Shown here: positions 27,598-36,012 of the stretch, piece by piece
Layout of the letters: each line of letters begins with the position of its first letter
How positions within the stretch are numbered: position 1 is the first letter of the stretch
Assembly: GCF_051388915.1 (NCBI RefSeq)
Contig: NZ_JBPKBH010000002.1
Coordinates: 372,001 to 436,000, forward strand
From: Yinghuangia sp051388915
Lineage (GTDB): Bacteria; Actinomycetota; Actinomycetes; Streptomycetales; Streptomycetaceae
Length of the DNA stretch: 64,000 nt
Direction of reading: 5' to 3'
Program-made: the position numbers and the translations under genes
The notes under the pieces: generated by a model
Told to the model about the DNA's origin: nothing
What the model saw: the letters and a program-made list of their open reading frames with translations, nothing else
The model's database searches: none

Positions 27598-27726
27598 GGT
27601 CGCCGGCGGCCGGCGCCTCTGCACCAACCGCGGCCGTCCGGTTGCCCGGCCGGGCCGACGTGCGGCCTTCCAGGCACGGGCGGCCGTTGAGCGCGGGGGC
27701 GGTCGGCGTGCTGCTGACGACCGTTC

Positions 27727-29195
27727 TCAGGCGTGTTGCCCACCCACGACTGAGGGTCCGCCAGGAGCGCGCGGGCGTAGGTCTCCACGGGGGTGCCTTC
27801 GAAAAAGTCGGGGTTCATGGAGCCGTGGAGGCGGATGGTGTTGTCGCAGGCGAAGGCTCGGAACTGGGTGGGGGTGAGGTGGCCGTGGTCGAGGAGTTCT
27901 CGGGCTTCGGCCACCACCTCCCGCATGTCGGTGACGTCCCAGTGACCTATGTCGGAGCCGAGGAGGGGGCGCAGGATGGAGCCGCAGGGATTGATGTGGT
28001 CGGCGTAGGCCCACGCGATCGTCGGGTCGTCGGCCTCGCAGCCGAAGTAGAAGCGGTCGAATATGCGTGCGATGTCCGCGGGCGACCCGATGCCGCTGCC
28101 TCGGTAGTCGTCGAGGTCGGGCGGCGGGTTGTCGGCTTGCCCGCGGAGGCCCGCGGCCAGGCCGGGTGCGGCGAAGTGGCGGCCGCCGTGGCGCGCGAAG
28201 AGGTCGTCCCACAGGGCAGGGTCGAGGCGGGACGGGTCTAGGGTGCCGATGTTGGGGCCCCCGCGCTTTTCCCAGTGGCCCACGAGGTCGGCGAGGAGTT
28301 GCACGCCCCACGAGACGCCGCCTTCCAGGAAGGCGAAGTTGAGGGTCGGGAACCGGTGGGCGACGCCGCCGATGACGAGGGCCTTGGCGAAGGCCTCGCC
28401 GCCCGCGGCGAAGGTGCCGATGTGGTTGTGCACATAGCGGGTGGACGACTGCCGCAGGCCGATGCCCATCGTCGGGGTGTGCACGGTGACGGCGACGCCG
28501 AGTTCGACGCAGCGCCGCCACACCGGGTCGTAGTCGTACACGCTGTCGAGGGCCAGGACGTCGTACCAGCGCGCTCCGTCGGGGCCGCCCGGGACCGGGC
28601 GCGCGACGATGTTGTTGAGGAGCACGGCCTTGAACCCCAGGCGCCCGACGGCGTGTTCGAGTTCCGCGACGGCCTCGTCGGGGGTGTGGGTGGGGATCAC
28701 CGCGGCCGGGGTCATGCGGTCCTGGAGGCCGTCGGTGAGCTCGGCGAGGTAGGTGTTGACGCCGCGGCAGGCCCCCGCGCGGATCGTGTCGTCCGGGTGG
28801 CCGGAGGCGACGAGGCCCACACTGGGGTAGAGGACCGCGAAGTCGAGGCCTATCTCGTCCATGCGCTCGTGCAGCAGGGACGGAAGGAAGGCCGTCGCGC
28901 GGTCGAGGGTGTCGCCGGGCAGGGACCACCACGGCGGAATCCACGTGCCGGGGCGGCGCTGGTCGCCGGTGAGCTCGGCGAGACGGCCGTCCGAGCTGCT
29001 GCGGGAGGCGTACGTGGGCGACGAACCGAGGAAGTGGTCCGCCGCGTCCGGTCCGGCGACCTTGCGGATGACGTCGGTGAGCACCGGCAGCGCCTCGACG
29101 ATGTGGCCGTCGCCGTCCACGACCGGGTGCGGGGTGCGGTCGTGCGGCGTGGTGCCGGGGCTGGGCGTGTGACGTGCGGATTCGGGTGCTGACAT
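27727..29195 (-). CDS. Amidohydrolase-family (amidohydrolase 2) protein, 3' end frame-disturbed
   Basis: The conserved part is about 485 residues from ATG 29195. Visible marks: VVDGDGHIVE with the D-x-H metal motif, NNIVARPVPGG, VTVHTPTMG with a metal-ligand His, FLEGGVSWG, LLGSDIGHWD with the catalytic Asp, and the family ending FACDNTIRLHGSMNPDFFEGT. Relatives commonly stop soon after; here no stop occurs in frame, and reading continues through the heptamer repeat to 26949, 374 bp inside the P450 gene. A one-base shift near 27735-27760 would end the protein at the TGA at 27727. A frameshift, real or from sequencing, or a runaway C-terminus are both possible. Function: hydrolase or decarboxylase, substrate unknown. 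Confidence 0.75.
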
Positions 29196-29254
29196 GCGCG
29201 CCAGTGTCGGTCGGACGGGGTGAGAAGGGAAGCCGAAACGCGCGGTATTGTGAA

Positions 29255-29273
29255 CGAATATTTCGACTATTCG
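29255..29273. promoter_or_regulatory. Inverted repeat in divergent promoter region
   Basis: CGAATA, 7-bp spacer, TATTCG in the AT-rich gap between the amidohydrolase and the substrate-binding-protein gene. A candidate operator for either direction. Confidence 0.45.
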
Positions 29274-29454
29274 ACCACAAAAACGTTACCTGGCGAAGCA
29301 CTGTAGACATCTGATGCAGTGTCAGTTAGGCATTGCCCCTGCACGGCACGTGTCAACACGCGTGCGTGTGCCGGTTTCAAAAACGGAATGGAAGGCTCCA
29401 TATCCGTGGCGGACCCGGCAGTTCCGTACGACAGCTCCCGGAAGGACGTACGAC

Positions 29455-31065
29455 ATGGCCCCTGCGAACTCCCGCGGCCCACTTGGCCGTCGCCGCCGCG
29501 CACTGGTCGCCGCGGCGGCGGCGCTCACCGGCCTGTTCGCCGCCGCCTGCGGAGGAGGTGGCGGCGGAAAGAGCGGCGACGGCGTCGACCCGGGTGTCAC
29601 CGGCGCGGCGAAGTCCGGCGGCTCCCTGGAGGTCATCTCGGTCACCGACATGGGCCGTGTCGACCCGTTCGGCGCCATCAGCAACTACTACACCGACAGC
29701 TCGCGCCTCAACGCGATGTACGACTCGCTCTTCTACAGCGAGCCCAAGACCGGCAAGCCGCTGCCGCAGACCGGTGAGAGCCTCACCGCCGACGCGACGG
29801 GCCAGGTCTGGACGCTCAAGATCAAGCCCAACATCAAGTTCACCGACGACACGCCGTACGACGCGGCGGCCGTGAAGTGGACCTGGGACGAGCACAAGAA
29901 CCCCGAGCGCCGCTCGCTCGTCGCCGGCTCGGCCGCCGCGATCGACAAGACCGAGGTCGTCGACCCGCTGACGCTGAAGATCACGCTCAAGGCGCCGAAC
30001 GCCAACTTCGACCGCGTCGTCGCGTCGTCGCTGGCCTTCATCCCGTCGCCGACCGCGCTCCAGAACGACCCCGCCGGATTCGCCGCGAAGCCGGTCGGCG
30101 CCGGGCCGTTCGTCCTGTCCGAGTGGGCGCGGGACAGCCAGATGGTGTTCACCAAGAACCCCAAGTACTGGCAGGGCCCGGACAAGCCGGTGCTCGACAA
30201 GGTCGTCTTCCGGGTGATGAGCGACAGCACGCAGGCGCTCAACAGCGTCGCCACCGGGCAGAGCGACCTCAAGGTCTCGGCGAGCTCGACCGACGGGGCC
30301 AAGGCCAAGGACCTCGGGCTCGGCGTCAGCCAGGTGCCGGTGATCGTGGGCGAGGCCATCGTGTTCAACTCGTCCAAGCCGCCGTTCGACGACCCGCGCG
30401 CCCGCCGCGCCGTCGCGCTCGCGCTGGACCCGAACGAGATGAACAAGGTCGCCTTCACCAACCAGGGCGTGCCCAGCTCCAGCCTGTTCCCGGCGGACAG
30501 CCCGCTGGTCTCGGCGAACGCGGCGAAACTGCCGTCCGCGAACCGCGCCGAGGCGCAGAAGCTGCTCGACGAGCTGGCGGCCGAGGGCAAGCCGCTCAAG
30601 TTCACCTACCTGGTGCCGCAGAACAACCAGGCCACGAAGACCGGCGAGTACGTCCAGACCCAGCTGAACACGCTGAAGAACATCGAGGTCAAGACGCAGG
30701 CGCTGGCGATCGTGTCCTACACGCAGGCGGTGCGCGTGAACCGGCAGTACGAGGCCGCGCTGCACAACTGGACGGTCTCGGACGTCGAGCCCACGGTCTA
30801 CGCCTACCTGAACAGCCAGAGCCCGACGAACTTCCTGGGCTACAAGAGCGCCGAGGCGGACGCCGCGCTGGACCAGGGCCGCAAGACGAGCGACCCGGCG
30901 CAGCGGCAGGCGGCGTACGACGCGCTCATGACGGCGGTCTCGAAGGACGTGCCGCTGTGGCCGTACCAGGAGGGCCGCATCACCGTGTTCCACAAGACCA
31001 GCGTGGCCGGGCTGCTGCTCAGCAACGACGGCGTGCTGATGATGGACCGGCTCGGGCGGCGCTGA
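29455..31065 (+). CDS. ABC transporter substrate-binding lipoprotein, family 5 (peptide/nickel type)
   Basis: 536 residues. The signal peptide (RRRRALVAAAAALTGLFAAAC) ends in a lipobox with Cys at about 32, followed by a Gly/Ser linker. The SBP_bac_5 domain shows GGSLEVISV, GQVWTLKIKPNIKFTDDTPYDAAAVKW, PVGAGPFVLSEW, KNPKYWQG, DPRARRAVALALD and a C-terminal KDVPLWPYQEG. ATG 29455 follows GAAGGA. It should be anchored outside the membrane and deliver peptides or similar solutes to a permease, but no permease or ATPase gene lies nearby, so it is an orphan receptor here. Confidence 0.93.
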   Translation: MAPANSRGPLGRRRRALVAAAAALTGLFAAACGGGGGGKSGDGVDPGVTGAAKSGGSLEVISVTDMGRVDPFGAISNYYTDSSRLNAMYDSLFYSEPKTGKPLPQTGESLTADATGQVWTLKIKPNIKFTDDTPYDAAAVKWTWDEHKNPERRSLVAGSAAAIDKTEVVDPLTLKITLKAPNANFDRVVASSLAFIPSPTALQNDPAGFAAKPVGAGPFVLSEWARDSQMVFTKNPKYWQGPDKPVLDKVVFRVMSDSTQALNSVATGQSDLKVSASSTDGAKAKDLGLGVSQVPVIVGEAIVFNSSKPPFDDPRARRAVALALDPNEMNKVAFTNQGVPSSSLFPADSPLVSANAAKLPSANRAEAQKLLDELAAEGKPLKFTYLVPQNNQATKTGEYVQTQLNTLKNIEVKTQALAIVSYTQAVRVNRQYEAALHNWTVSDVEPTVYAYLNSQSPTNFLGYKSAEADAALDQGRKTSDPAQRQAAYDALMTAVSKDVPLWPYQEGRITVFHKTSVAGLLLSNDGVLMMDRLGRR

Positions 31066-31072
31066 TCGTCCA

Positions 31073-31096
31073 GCGCCGGGGCTCCGGTTCCGGCGC
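31073..31096 (+). terminator. Hairpin after substrate-binding-protein gene
   Basis: GCGCCGG / CCGGCGC stem with a 10-nt loop, 7 bp after the stop. No T-tract, as is common in actinobacteria. Confidence 0.5.
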
Positions 31097-31211
31097 AGGC
31101 TCCAGCAAATGTAGGGAAAAGCGATAAAACGGGAGGTTCCCACCTCCGCCACGGCGTCCGACAATGGAACAACCGGGGAAGCGGACAGCCATCCGAGCGG
31201 AGGTGGGGACC

Positions 31212-31511
31212 ATGCCCGCCGTGAAGCACTGGACTGTGGACATCTACCTGACCGAGAAGACCGGGGTCGACGAGTTCGACGGCGGGATCTCGGTGCGCAC
31301 ACACGCGGAGGCCCGGCTCGACGCGGGATCGGGCGACGGCCTGCGGGCCTGGGGCAACGCGCGCAAGCACCCGGCCGACCGGGACGTCCCGCAGATCGGC
31401 GACGAGCTCGCCGCGGCCCGCGCGCTCTCCGACCTGGCGCACCGCATGCTGCACGCCGCGGCCGCGGACATCGAGGCCGCCACCGGGCAGTTCGCGTCGC
31501 CGCGCGTCTGA
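31212..31511 (+). CDS. DUF1876 family protein
   Basis: 99 residues from ATG 31212 after GGAGGT. The start VKHWTVDIYLTEK, the middle VRTHAEARL and the end ALSDLAHRMLHAAAADIE match DUF1876 (dsRBD-like fold), small actinobacterial proteins of unknown biochemical role that often belong to stress-responsive regulons. Cytoplasmic. It precedes the encapsulin gene by 389 bp, but there is no sign of co-transcription. Confidence 0.88.
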   Translation: MPAVKHWTVDIYLTEKTGVDEFDGGISVRTHAEARLDAGSGDGLRAWGNARKHPADRDVPQIGDELAAARALSDLAHRMLHAAAADIEAATGQFASPRV

Positions 31512-31539
31512 GCGCCGGCCGTGCCCGGACGCCGCCGGT

Positions 31540-31600
31540 CCGAGTACCGCGACGCCCGAGTACCGCGAGCCCGAGTACTGCGAGCCCGAGTACCGCGCCG
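31540..31600. repeat. 15-bp tandem repeat upstream of encapsulin gene
   Basis: Four near-identical units of CCGAGTACCGCGAGC. The remainder of 31512-31900 is very GC-rich and shows no convincing gene. Confidence 0.8.
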
Positions 31601-31900
31601 CCTGGACGCCGACTCGCGTCCGGGCGCTGCTCCTTGCTTCTAACCTTGCCTCCGCATGACCCGGCGTTCGAGTACGCCCGCCCTGCCGCCCCGCGGGGCG
31701 CGCCACGTGCGGGACCGCACGCCCCTCCGGTGCGCTCGCACGCCGTTGCTCCCGTGCCCGGCTCCGCCGTTACCTGGGAGCGCGGGCGTACGACCGGTTG
31801 GTCCGCGGGCAGCCACGCGGGACGCGTCCCCGGGCCGCCCGCCCGGACCACGCCGCCGGGCCCGCGCGTTTCGGCAGTGCACCGGCGGGAGGGGAAGCCG

Positions 31901-33313
31901 ATGTCCATCGCAGCGGAGCCCGAGCAGACCGAAGAACAGGCCGCCCGACTGAGCCTCAGTACGGCGGCCGCACGCAACCTGGCCACCACCACCAAGTCCG
32001 CACCGCAGATGCAGGGCATCAGCTCGCGCTGGCTGTTGCGCATGCTGCCCTGGGTCCAGGCCGACGGCGGCACGTACCGCGTCAACCGCCGCCTCGCGTA
32101 CGCCGTCGGGCGCGGACGCGTGGCGTTCGTCCGCGAGGGCGCGGCGATGCGCGTCGTCCCGCCGACCCTCGCCGAGCTCCCGGCCCTGCGCGGCGTCGAC
32201 GACGAAGACCTGCTGGCGGAGCTCGCGTCGCGCTGCACGCAGCGCGAGTTCGCGCGCGGCGACGTCCTCGTGGAGGCCGGGGCCGCGGTCGACGCGATCC
32301 TGCTCGTCGGCCGCGGCAAGGTCGACCGGATCCGTCCGGGCAAGTACGACCACGACAGCGCACTCGGCCCGCTCGCGGAAGGCGACCACCTCGGCGACGA
32401 GGCGCTCACCGACCCGGACGCCACCTGGGCCTTCGGCGCGCGTGCCGCGACCGCGGGCACCGTGCTGGCCCTGCCGGCCGCGGCCGTCCGGGAACTCGCC
32501 GAGCGCTCCCCGGAGTTGGCCGCCGCGCTCGAACGCTTCCGGGCCGACACGGGGCAGCCCGCCAATCACCAGGGCGAGGCGGACATCGCCGTCGCCTCGG
32601 GCCACGACGGCGAGCCGGACCTGCCGGGCACCTTCGCCGACTACGAACTGGCCCCGCGCGAGTACGAGTTGAGCGTCGCGCAGACCGTCCTGCGGGTGCA
32701 CAGCCGCGTCGCCGACCTCTACAACAGCCCGATGAACCAGGTCGAGCAGCAGCTCAAGCTGACGATCGAGGCGCTGCGCGAGCGCCAGGAGCACGAGATG
32801 GTCAACAACCCGGACTTCGGTCTCCTGCACAACGCCGACCCCGGGCAGCGCATCCAGACGCACGCGGGCCCGCCGGCCCCCGACGACTTCGACGAGCTGC
32901 TGGCCATGCGGCGCGACACCAAGCTGCTGCTGGCCCACCCGCGGACGATCGCGGCGTTCGGGCGCGAGTGCAACCGGCGCGGCGTGTATCCGGACCACGT
33001 CGACGTGGCGGGCACGCGCGTGACGGCTTGGCGCGGCGTACCGCTCTTCCCGTGCGACAAGATCCCGATCGCGGACGGGCACACGTCGAGTGTGCTGGCG
33101 ATGCGCACCGGGGCGGACGACCAGGGTGTGGTGGGGCTGCACCAGATCGGCATCCCGGACGAGTACGAGCCGGGGCTGAACGTGCGGTTCATGGGCATCA
33201 ACCGGAAGGCCGTGGTGTCGTACCTGGTCAGCACGTACTTCTCGGCGGCCGTCCTGGTCCCGGACGCGCTCGGGATCCTGGAGAACGCGGAGATCGCCCG
33301 GCCGCGCGGCTAG
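31901..33313 (+). CDS. Family 2B encapsulin shell protein with cyclic-nucleotide-binding-like domain
   Basis: 470 residues. The start SLSTAAARNLATTTKSAPQMQG followed by SSRWLLRMLPWVQADGGTYRVNRR is the family 2 encapsulin N-arm and HK97-fold entry; the C-terminal half (RVADLYNSPMNQVEQQLKLTIEALRERQEHEMVNN, PDDFDELLAMRR, VTAWRGVPLFPCDKIP, GINRKAVVSYLVSTYFSAAVLVPDA) is the shell fold. Between them, at about 94-213, lies a cNMP-binding-like domain, which defines type 2B. Its phosphate cassette (LGDEALTDPDATWAF) lacks the usual Arg, so nucleotide binding is doubtful. Known 2B shells package terpene cyclases or polyprenyl synthases through disordered cargo tails. No such cargo gene is adjacent. ATG 31901 follows GGGAGGGG. 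Confidence 0.93.
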   Translation: MSIAAEPEQTEEQAARLSLSTAAARNLATTTKSAPQMQGISSRWLLRMLPWVQADGGTYRVNRRLAYAVGRGRVAFVREGAAMRVVPPTLAELPALRGVDDEDLLAELASRCTQREFARGDVLVEAGAAVDAILLVGRGKVDRIRPGKYDHDSALGPLAEGDHLGDEALTDPDATWAFGARAATAGTVLALPAAAVRELAERSPELAAALERFRADTGQPANHQGEADIAVASGHDGEPDLPGTFADYELAPREYELSVAQTVLRVHSRVADLYNSPMNQVEQQLKLTIEALRERQEHEMVNNPDFGLLHNADPGQRIQTHAGPPAPDDFDELLAMRRDTKLLLAHPRTIAAFGRECNRRGVYPDHVDVAGTRVTAWRGVPLFPCDKIPIADGHTSSVLAMRTGADDQGVVGLHQIGIPDEYEPGLNVRFMGINRKAVVSYLVSTYFSAAVLVPDALGILENAEIARPRG

Positions 33314-33337
33314 AAGGAGCGCCGCACGGGCATCGCG

Positions 33338-33381
33338 GCACGGGGACGGGGCCGTGTCCGGGCGCCGCGCCGGTCCCGTGC
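33338..33381 (+). terminator. Hairpin after encapsulin gene
   Basis: GCACGGG (33338-33344) pairs with CCCGTGC (33375-33381), and the inner bases extend pairing imperfectly. Probable terminator, 25 bp after the stop. Confidence 0.5.
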
Positions 33382-33478
33382 TGCCCCGGTCGGGCGGGCA
33401 GCGACGGGTGCCGACCGGGACTCCGCGCATTCCGTACAGCGCGCGGGGCCGCGCGGCCGGGGCGGGTACCTTGGCCGC

Positions 33479-33736
33479 GTGGTGACCAGGAGTGGGGGAC
33501 GAGGGGTACGAGGACCGGCGGCGGTCGGCATCGCACCTGTGGTCATCTCGGCCACGGCGTGCGGTTCCGAGTCCGGATCCGACGCGGACGCCCAGGCAAG
33601 TGCCGCGGTTTCGGACGGCAGCGCGGCAGCGCCGGGCGCGTCCGCACCCCTCTCCCCCGCGACTGGACCGGCGGGACCGGCGGGACCGGCTGGGAACGAG
33701 CCCGGGCAGCCGGGGCGCGTGTACGCGGCCAGCTGA
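33479..33736 (+). CDS. Possible small lipoprotein
   Basis: 85 residues from GTG 33479: a basic start, a hydrophobic stretch AAVGIAPVVISATAC with a lipobox-like Cys at about 28, then a Ser/Ala/Pro/Gly-rich tail. No family. The weak ribosome binding site and low complexity leave real doubt. Confidence 0.4.
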   Translation: MVTRSGGRGVRGPAAVGIAPVVISATACGSESGSDADAQASAAVSDGSAAAPGASAPLSPATGPAGPAGPAGNEPGQPGRVYAAS

Positions 33737-33799
33737 CCGCGCCCTCGCGTCCTGCCGCTCAGTGGCGCTCGACCATTCCCCGCGCCCGTCCGGAGGTTG

Positions 33800-34717
33800 T
33801 CAGCGGTACCCGGTGGCGTCCGCGGGCTTGTCCGCGTCCTGGACCTCGGCGATGTAGCGCCACGCATCGGGCCGGCTGCCGTCGAGGTCGGTGAAGCCGT
33901 ACTCGCGCGCGAGCTGCCCGCTGGAGAGCGATTGCCCGTTCCAGCGTGCGACCTCGGGGTCCGCGGCGAGGGCGGCGACGCCCCGGCCGACGTACGACGG
34001 CGACTCGGAGATCACGAAGTGCGGTACGCGCTCGGTGGCGTCGCGCCAGTTCTCCTCGGTGACCCCGAACGCGTCGAGCATCATCTCGGAGCGGAGCCAC
34101 CCGGGTGTGACCACGACGGCGGTCGCGCCGCGCGGGCCGAGTTCGTGGGCGAGCGTGAAGGCCATCCGGAGCACGGCCGTCTTCGCGATGTCGTAGAAGT
34201 ACGAGTTGCGATACGTGACGGCGTTGTACTCGGCCGTGCCGTCGGTCATCTCGACCACCAGGCCGCCGGGGTTGCGCAGCATCAGCGGCAGCGCGAAGTG
34301 GCTGGTGATCGCGTGGGTGTCGAGCGCGAGCCGCCACAGCCGCAGGCCGTTGTCGAGGTCGTGCTCCCAGACCGGGTTCTCCCACTCGAAGAGCTTCTCG
34401 CCGCCCCAGACGTCGTTGACCAGGACGTCCAGGCGCCCCTCCTCGGCGTCGATGCGCTCGACGAGCGCGCGCACCTGGTCGGGCTCCAGGTGGTCGGTGG
34501 GCACCGCGACGCCGTGTCCGCCCGCGGCGGTGACCAGCTCGGCGGTCTCCTCGACGGTCTCGGGACGGTCGTACTCCGAACGCTTCGTGCGGGTGCTGCG
34601 GCCCGTGACGTACACGGTCGCCCCCGCCTCCCCCAGTTGCACGGCGATTCCGCGACCCGCGCCGCGCGTCGCCCCCGCGACGAGTGCGACCTTGCCGTCG
34701 AGTGGTGTGGCGGACAT
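33800..34717 (-). CDS. SDR-family oxidoreductase
   Basis: 305 residues from ATG 34717 after GAGGAG. GATRGAGRGIA is the cofactor loop, and TGRSTRTKR after strand 2 has Arg residues that favour NADP(H). Catalytic Tyr and Lys are in YFYDIAKTAV. The chain is longer than a classical SDR, with an extended C-terminus (GYRPDA-type end) typical of the DHRS1-like group in actinomycetes. It lies downstream of another SDR and an LLM oxidoreductase on the same strand, possibly one catabolic unit, though the gap of N prevents proof. Confidence 0.9.
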   Translation of the reverse strand: MSATPLDGKVALVAGATRGAGRGIAVQLGEAGATVYVTGRSTRTKRSEYDRPETVEETAELVTAAGGHGVAVPTDHLEPDQVRALVERIDAEEGRLDVLVNDVWGGEKLFEWENPVWEHDLDNGLRLWRLALDTHAITSHFALPLMLRNPGGLVVEMTDGTAEYNAVTYRNSYFYDIAKTAVLRMAFTLAHELGPRGATAVVVTPGWLRSEMMLDAFGVTEENWRDATERVPHFVISESPSYVGRGVAALAADPEVARWNGQSLSSGQLAREYGFTDLDGSRPDAWRYIAEVQDADKPADATGYR

Positions 34718-34767
34718 GCCGTGCTCCTCAGCTCATGGGTCCCCCTGCGGCCGCCGCGCCGGGCCCG

Positions 34768-34970
34768 NNNNNNNNNNNNNNNNNNNNNNNNNNNNNNNNN
34801 NNNNNNNNNNNNNNNNNNNNNNNNNNNNNNNNNNNNNNNNNNNNNNNNNNNNNNNNNNNNNNNNNNNNNNNNNNNNNNNNNNNNNNNNNNNNNNNNNNNN
34901 NNNNNNNNNNNNNNNNNNNNNNNNNNNNNNNNNNNNNNNNNNNNNNNNNNNNNNNNNNNNNNNNNNNNNN
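34768..34970. other. Assembly gap (203 N)
   Basis: Run of N between two SDR genes; neither coding region is visibly cut. Confidence 0.99.
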
Positions 34971-35002
34971 TCGGTATCGGCCCCTGGCCCCGCGCGTTCC
35001 GG

Positions 35003-35827
35003 TCAGTCCTCGCCGTTGATGCGGGCCAGGATCTGCGGATTGGTCACGTGCACCGGGATGTTGTCGTCGTCGAACAGGCCGAGGCGCTGCAACGCCCCGC
35101 CCTCGACCGGCAGGACCGCGCCCGTGGTGTACGCGGCGAGGTCGGAGACCAGGAACAGGACCGCGCCCGCGACGTCGTCCGGCGTGCCGCGGCGGCCCAG
35201 CGGCACGCCGCGCCCGGCGACGGCGGGGTCCTGCGCGGTCCCGGTGGCCCGCGGCGTGGTGATCGAGCCGGCCGCCACGGCGTTGACCCGGATGCCGTAC
35301 CGGCCCCACTCCAGGGCGAGGGTGCGGGTGAGGCCGAGTACCGCGGCCTTGGCCGTGCCGTAGCCGACGTGGTACGGCGCGGCGACGACGCCGCCCGTCG
35401 ACGAGATCGTCACGATCGAGCCCTCGCCGCCCTGCTCGACGATGCGCCGGGCGACTGCCTGGGAGAGGAACATCACGTGGTGCAGGTTGAGTTCGAGGGA
35501 GGCGTCCCACTGCTCGCGGCCGAAGTCGAGGGCGGGCGCCCAGTGCGGGATCAGGCTGCCGCCGACGACGTTGACCAGGCCGAACAGGGTGCCGGGCGCG
35601 GCGTCGACCACCGCCTGGACGCCTTCCGGGGTTCCGATGTCGGCCCGTACGCGCACCACTTCGCCCGGCAGCTCGATCGCGTCCAGCCGGTCCTGGTCGC
35701 GGTCCACCGCGACGACCACGGCCCCTGCCTCGGACACGGCCCGCGCGCAGGACGTTCCGATGCCGCCTCCGCCCGCTCCGGACACGATGACGGTACGTCC
35801 GTCCAGGCGCAGTCGATCGGTGATCAC
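35003..35827 (-). CDS. SDR-family oxidoreductase
   Basis: 274 residues from GTG 35827, preceded by GAGGAG. Motifs: GAGGGGIG (cofactor), VDRDQ (acidic, NAD-type), catalytic YGTAKAA, and RVNAVAAGSITTP. The active-site Ser is in VTISSTGG. Classical SDR; a ketone, steroid or 3-oxoacyl substrate is possible. It is 177 bp downstream of the LLM oxidoreductase gene. Confidence 0.9.
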   Translation of the reverse strand: MITDRLRLDGRTVIVSGAGGGGIGTSCARAVSEAGAVVVAVDRDQDRLDAIELPGEVVRVRADIGTPEGVQAVVDAAPGTLFGLVNVVGGSLIPHWAPALDFGREQWDASLELNLHHVMFLSQAVARRIVEQGGEGSIVTISSTGGVVAAPYHVGYGTAKAAVLGLTRTLALEWGRYGIRVNAVAAGSITTPRATGTAQDPAVAGRGVPLGRRGTPDDVAGAVLFLVSDLAAYTTGAVLPVEGGALQRLGLFDDDNIPVHVTNPQILARINGED

Positions 35828-35989
35828 ACGTTCTCCTCAGGGGTCGGGCGCGGTGCGGTGGGGCGGGAGGTGGAGTCGGGGCGGGATGCGCGCCGGTGCA
35901 GTCGGCGTTGTGCCTTGGAGGGCGGCCCGCTCGTTGGGTCGGCCCCGTGCGGTCGGGTTCGGGCGCAGAGAGGTCCGGCGGGTGCCGGA

Positions 35990-36012
35990 TGACCTGACTG
36001 AGAGTCAGGTCA
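35990..36012 (-). terminator. Perfect hairpin overlapping the LLM gene stop
   Basis: TGACCTGACT and AGTCAGGTCA form a perfect 10-bp stem with a 3-nt loop. The stem contains the stop codon of the LLM gene (36005-36007), so it may terminate that gene's message or act in both directions. Confidence 0.6.

Noticed and set aside
31656..31952. 98-codon frame upstream of and overlapping the encapsulin start
   Set aside because: Arg/Pro-rich composition typical of shadow frames; the encapsulin ATG at 31901 has a strong ribosome binding site in another frame.
29377..32565. Minus-strand open frame of about 1060 codons across the receptor, DUF1876 and encapsulin genes
   Set aside because: High GC removes stops in antisense frames. 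The plus-strand genes have recognised families, good starts and domains; this frame has none.
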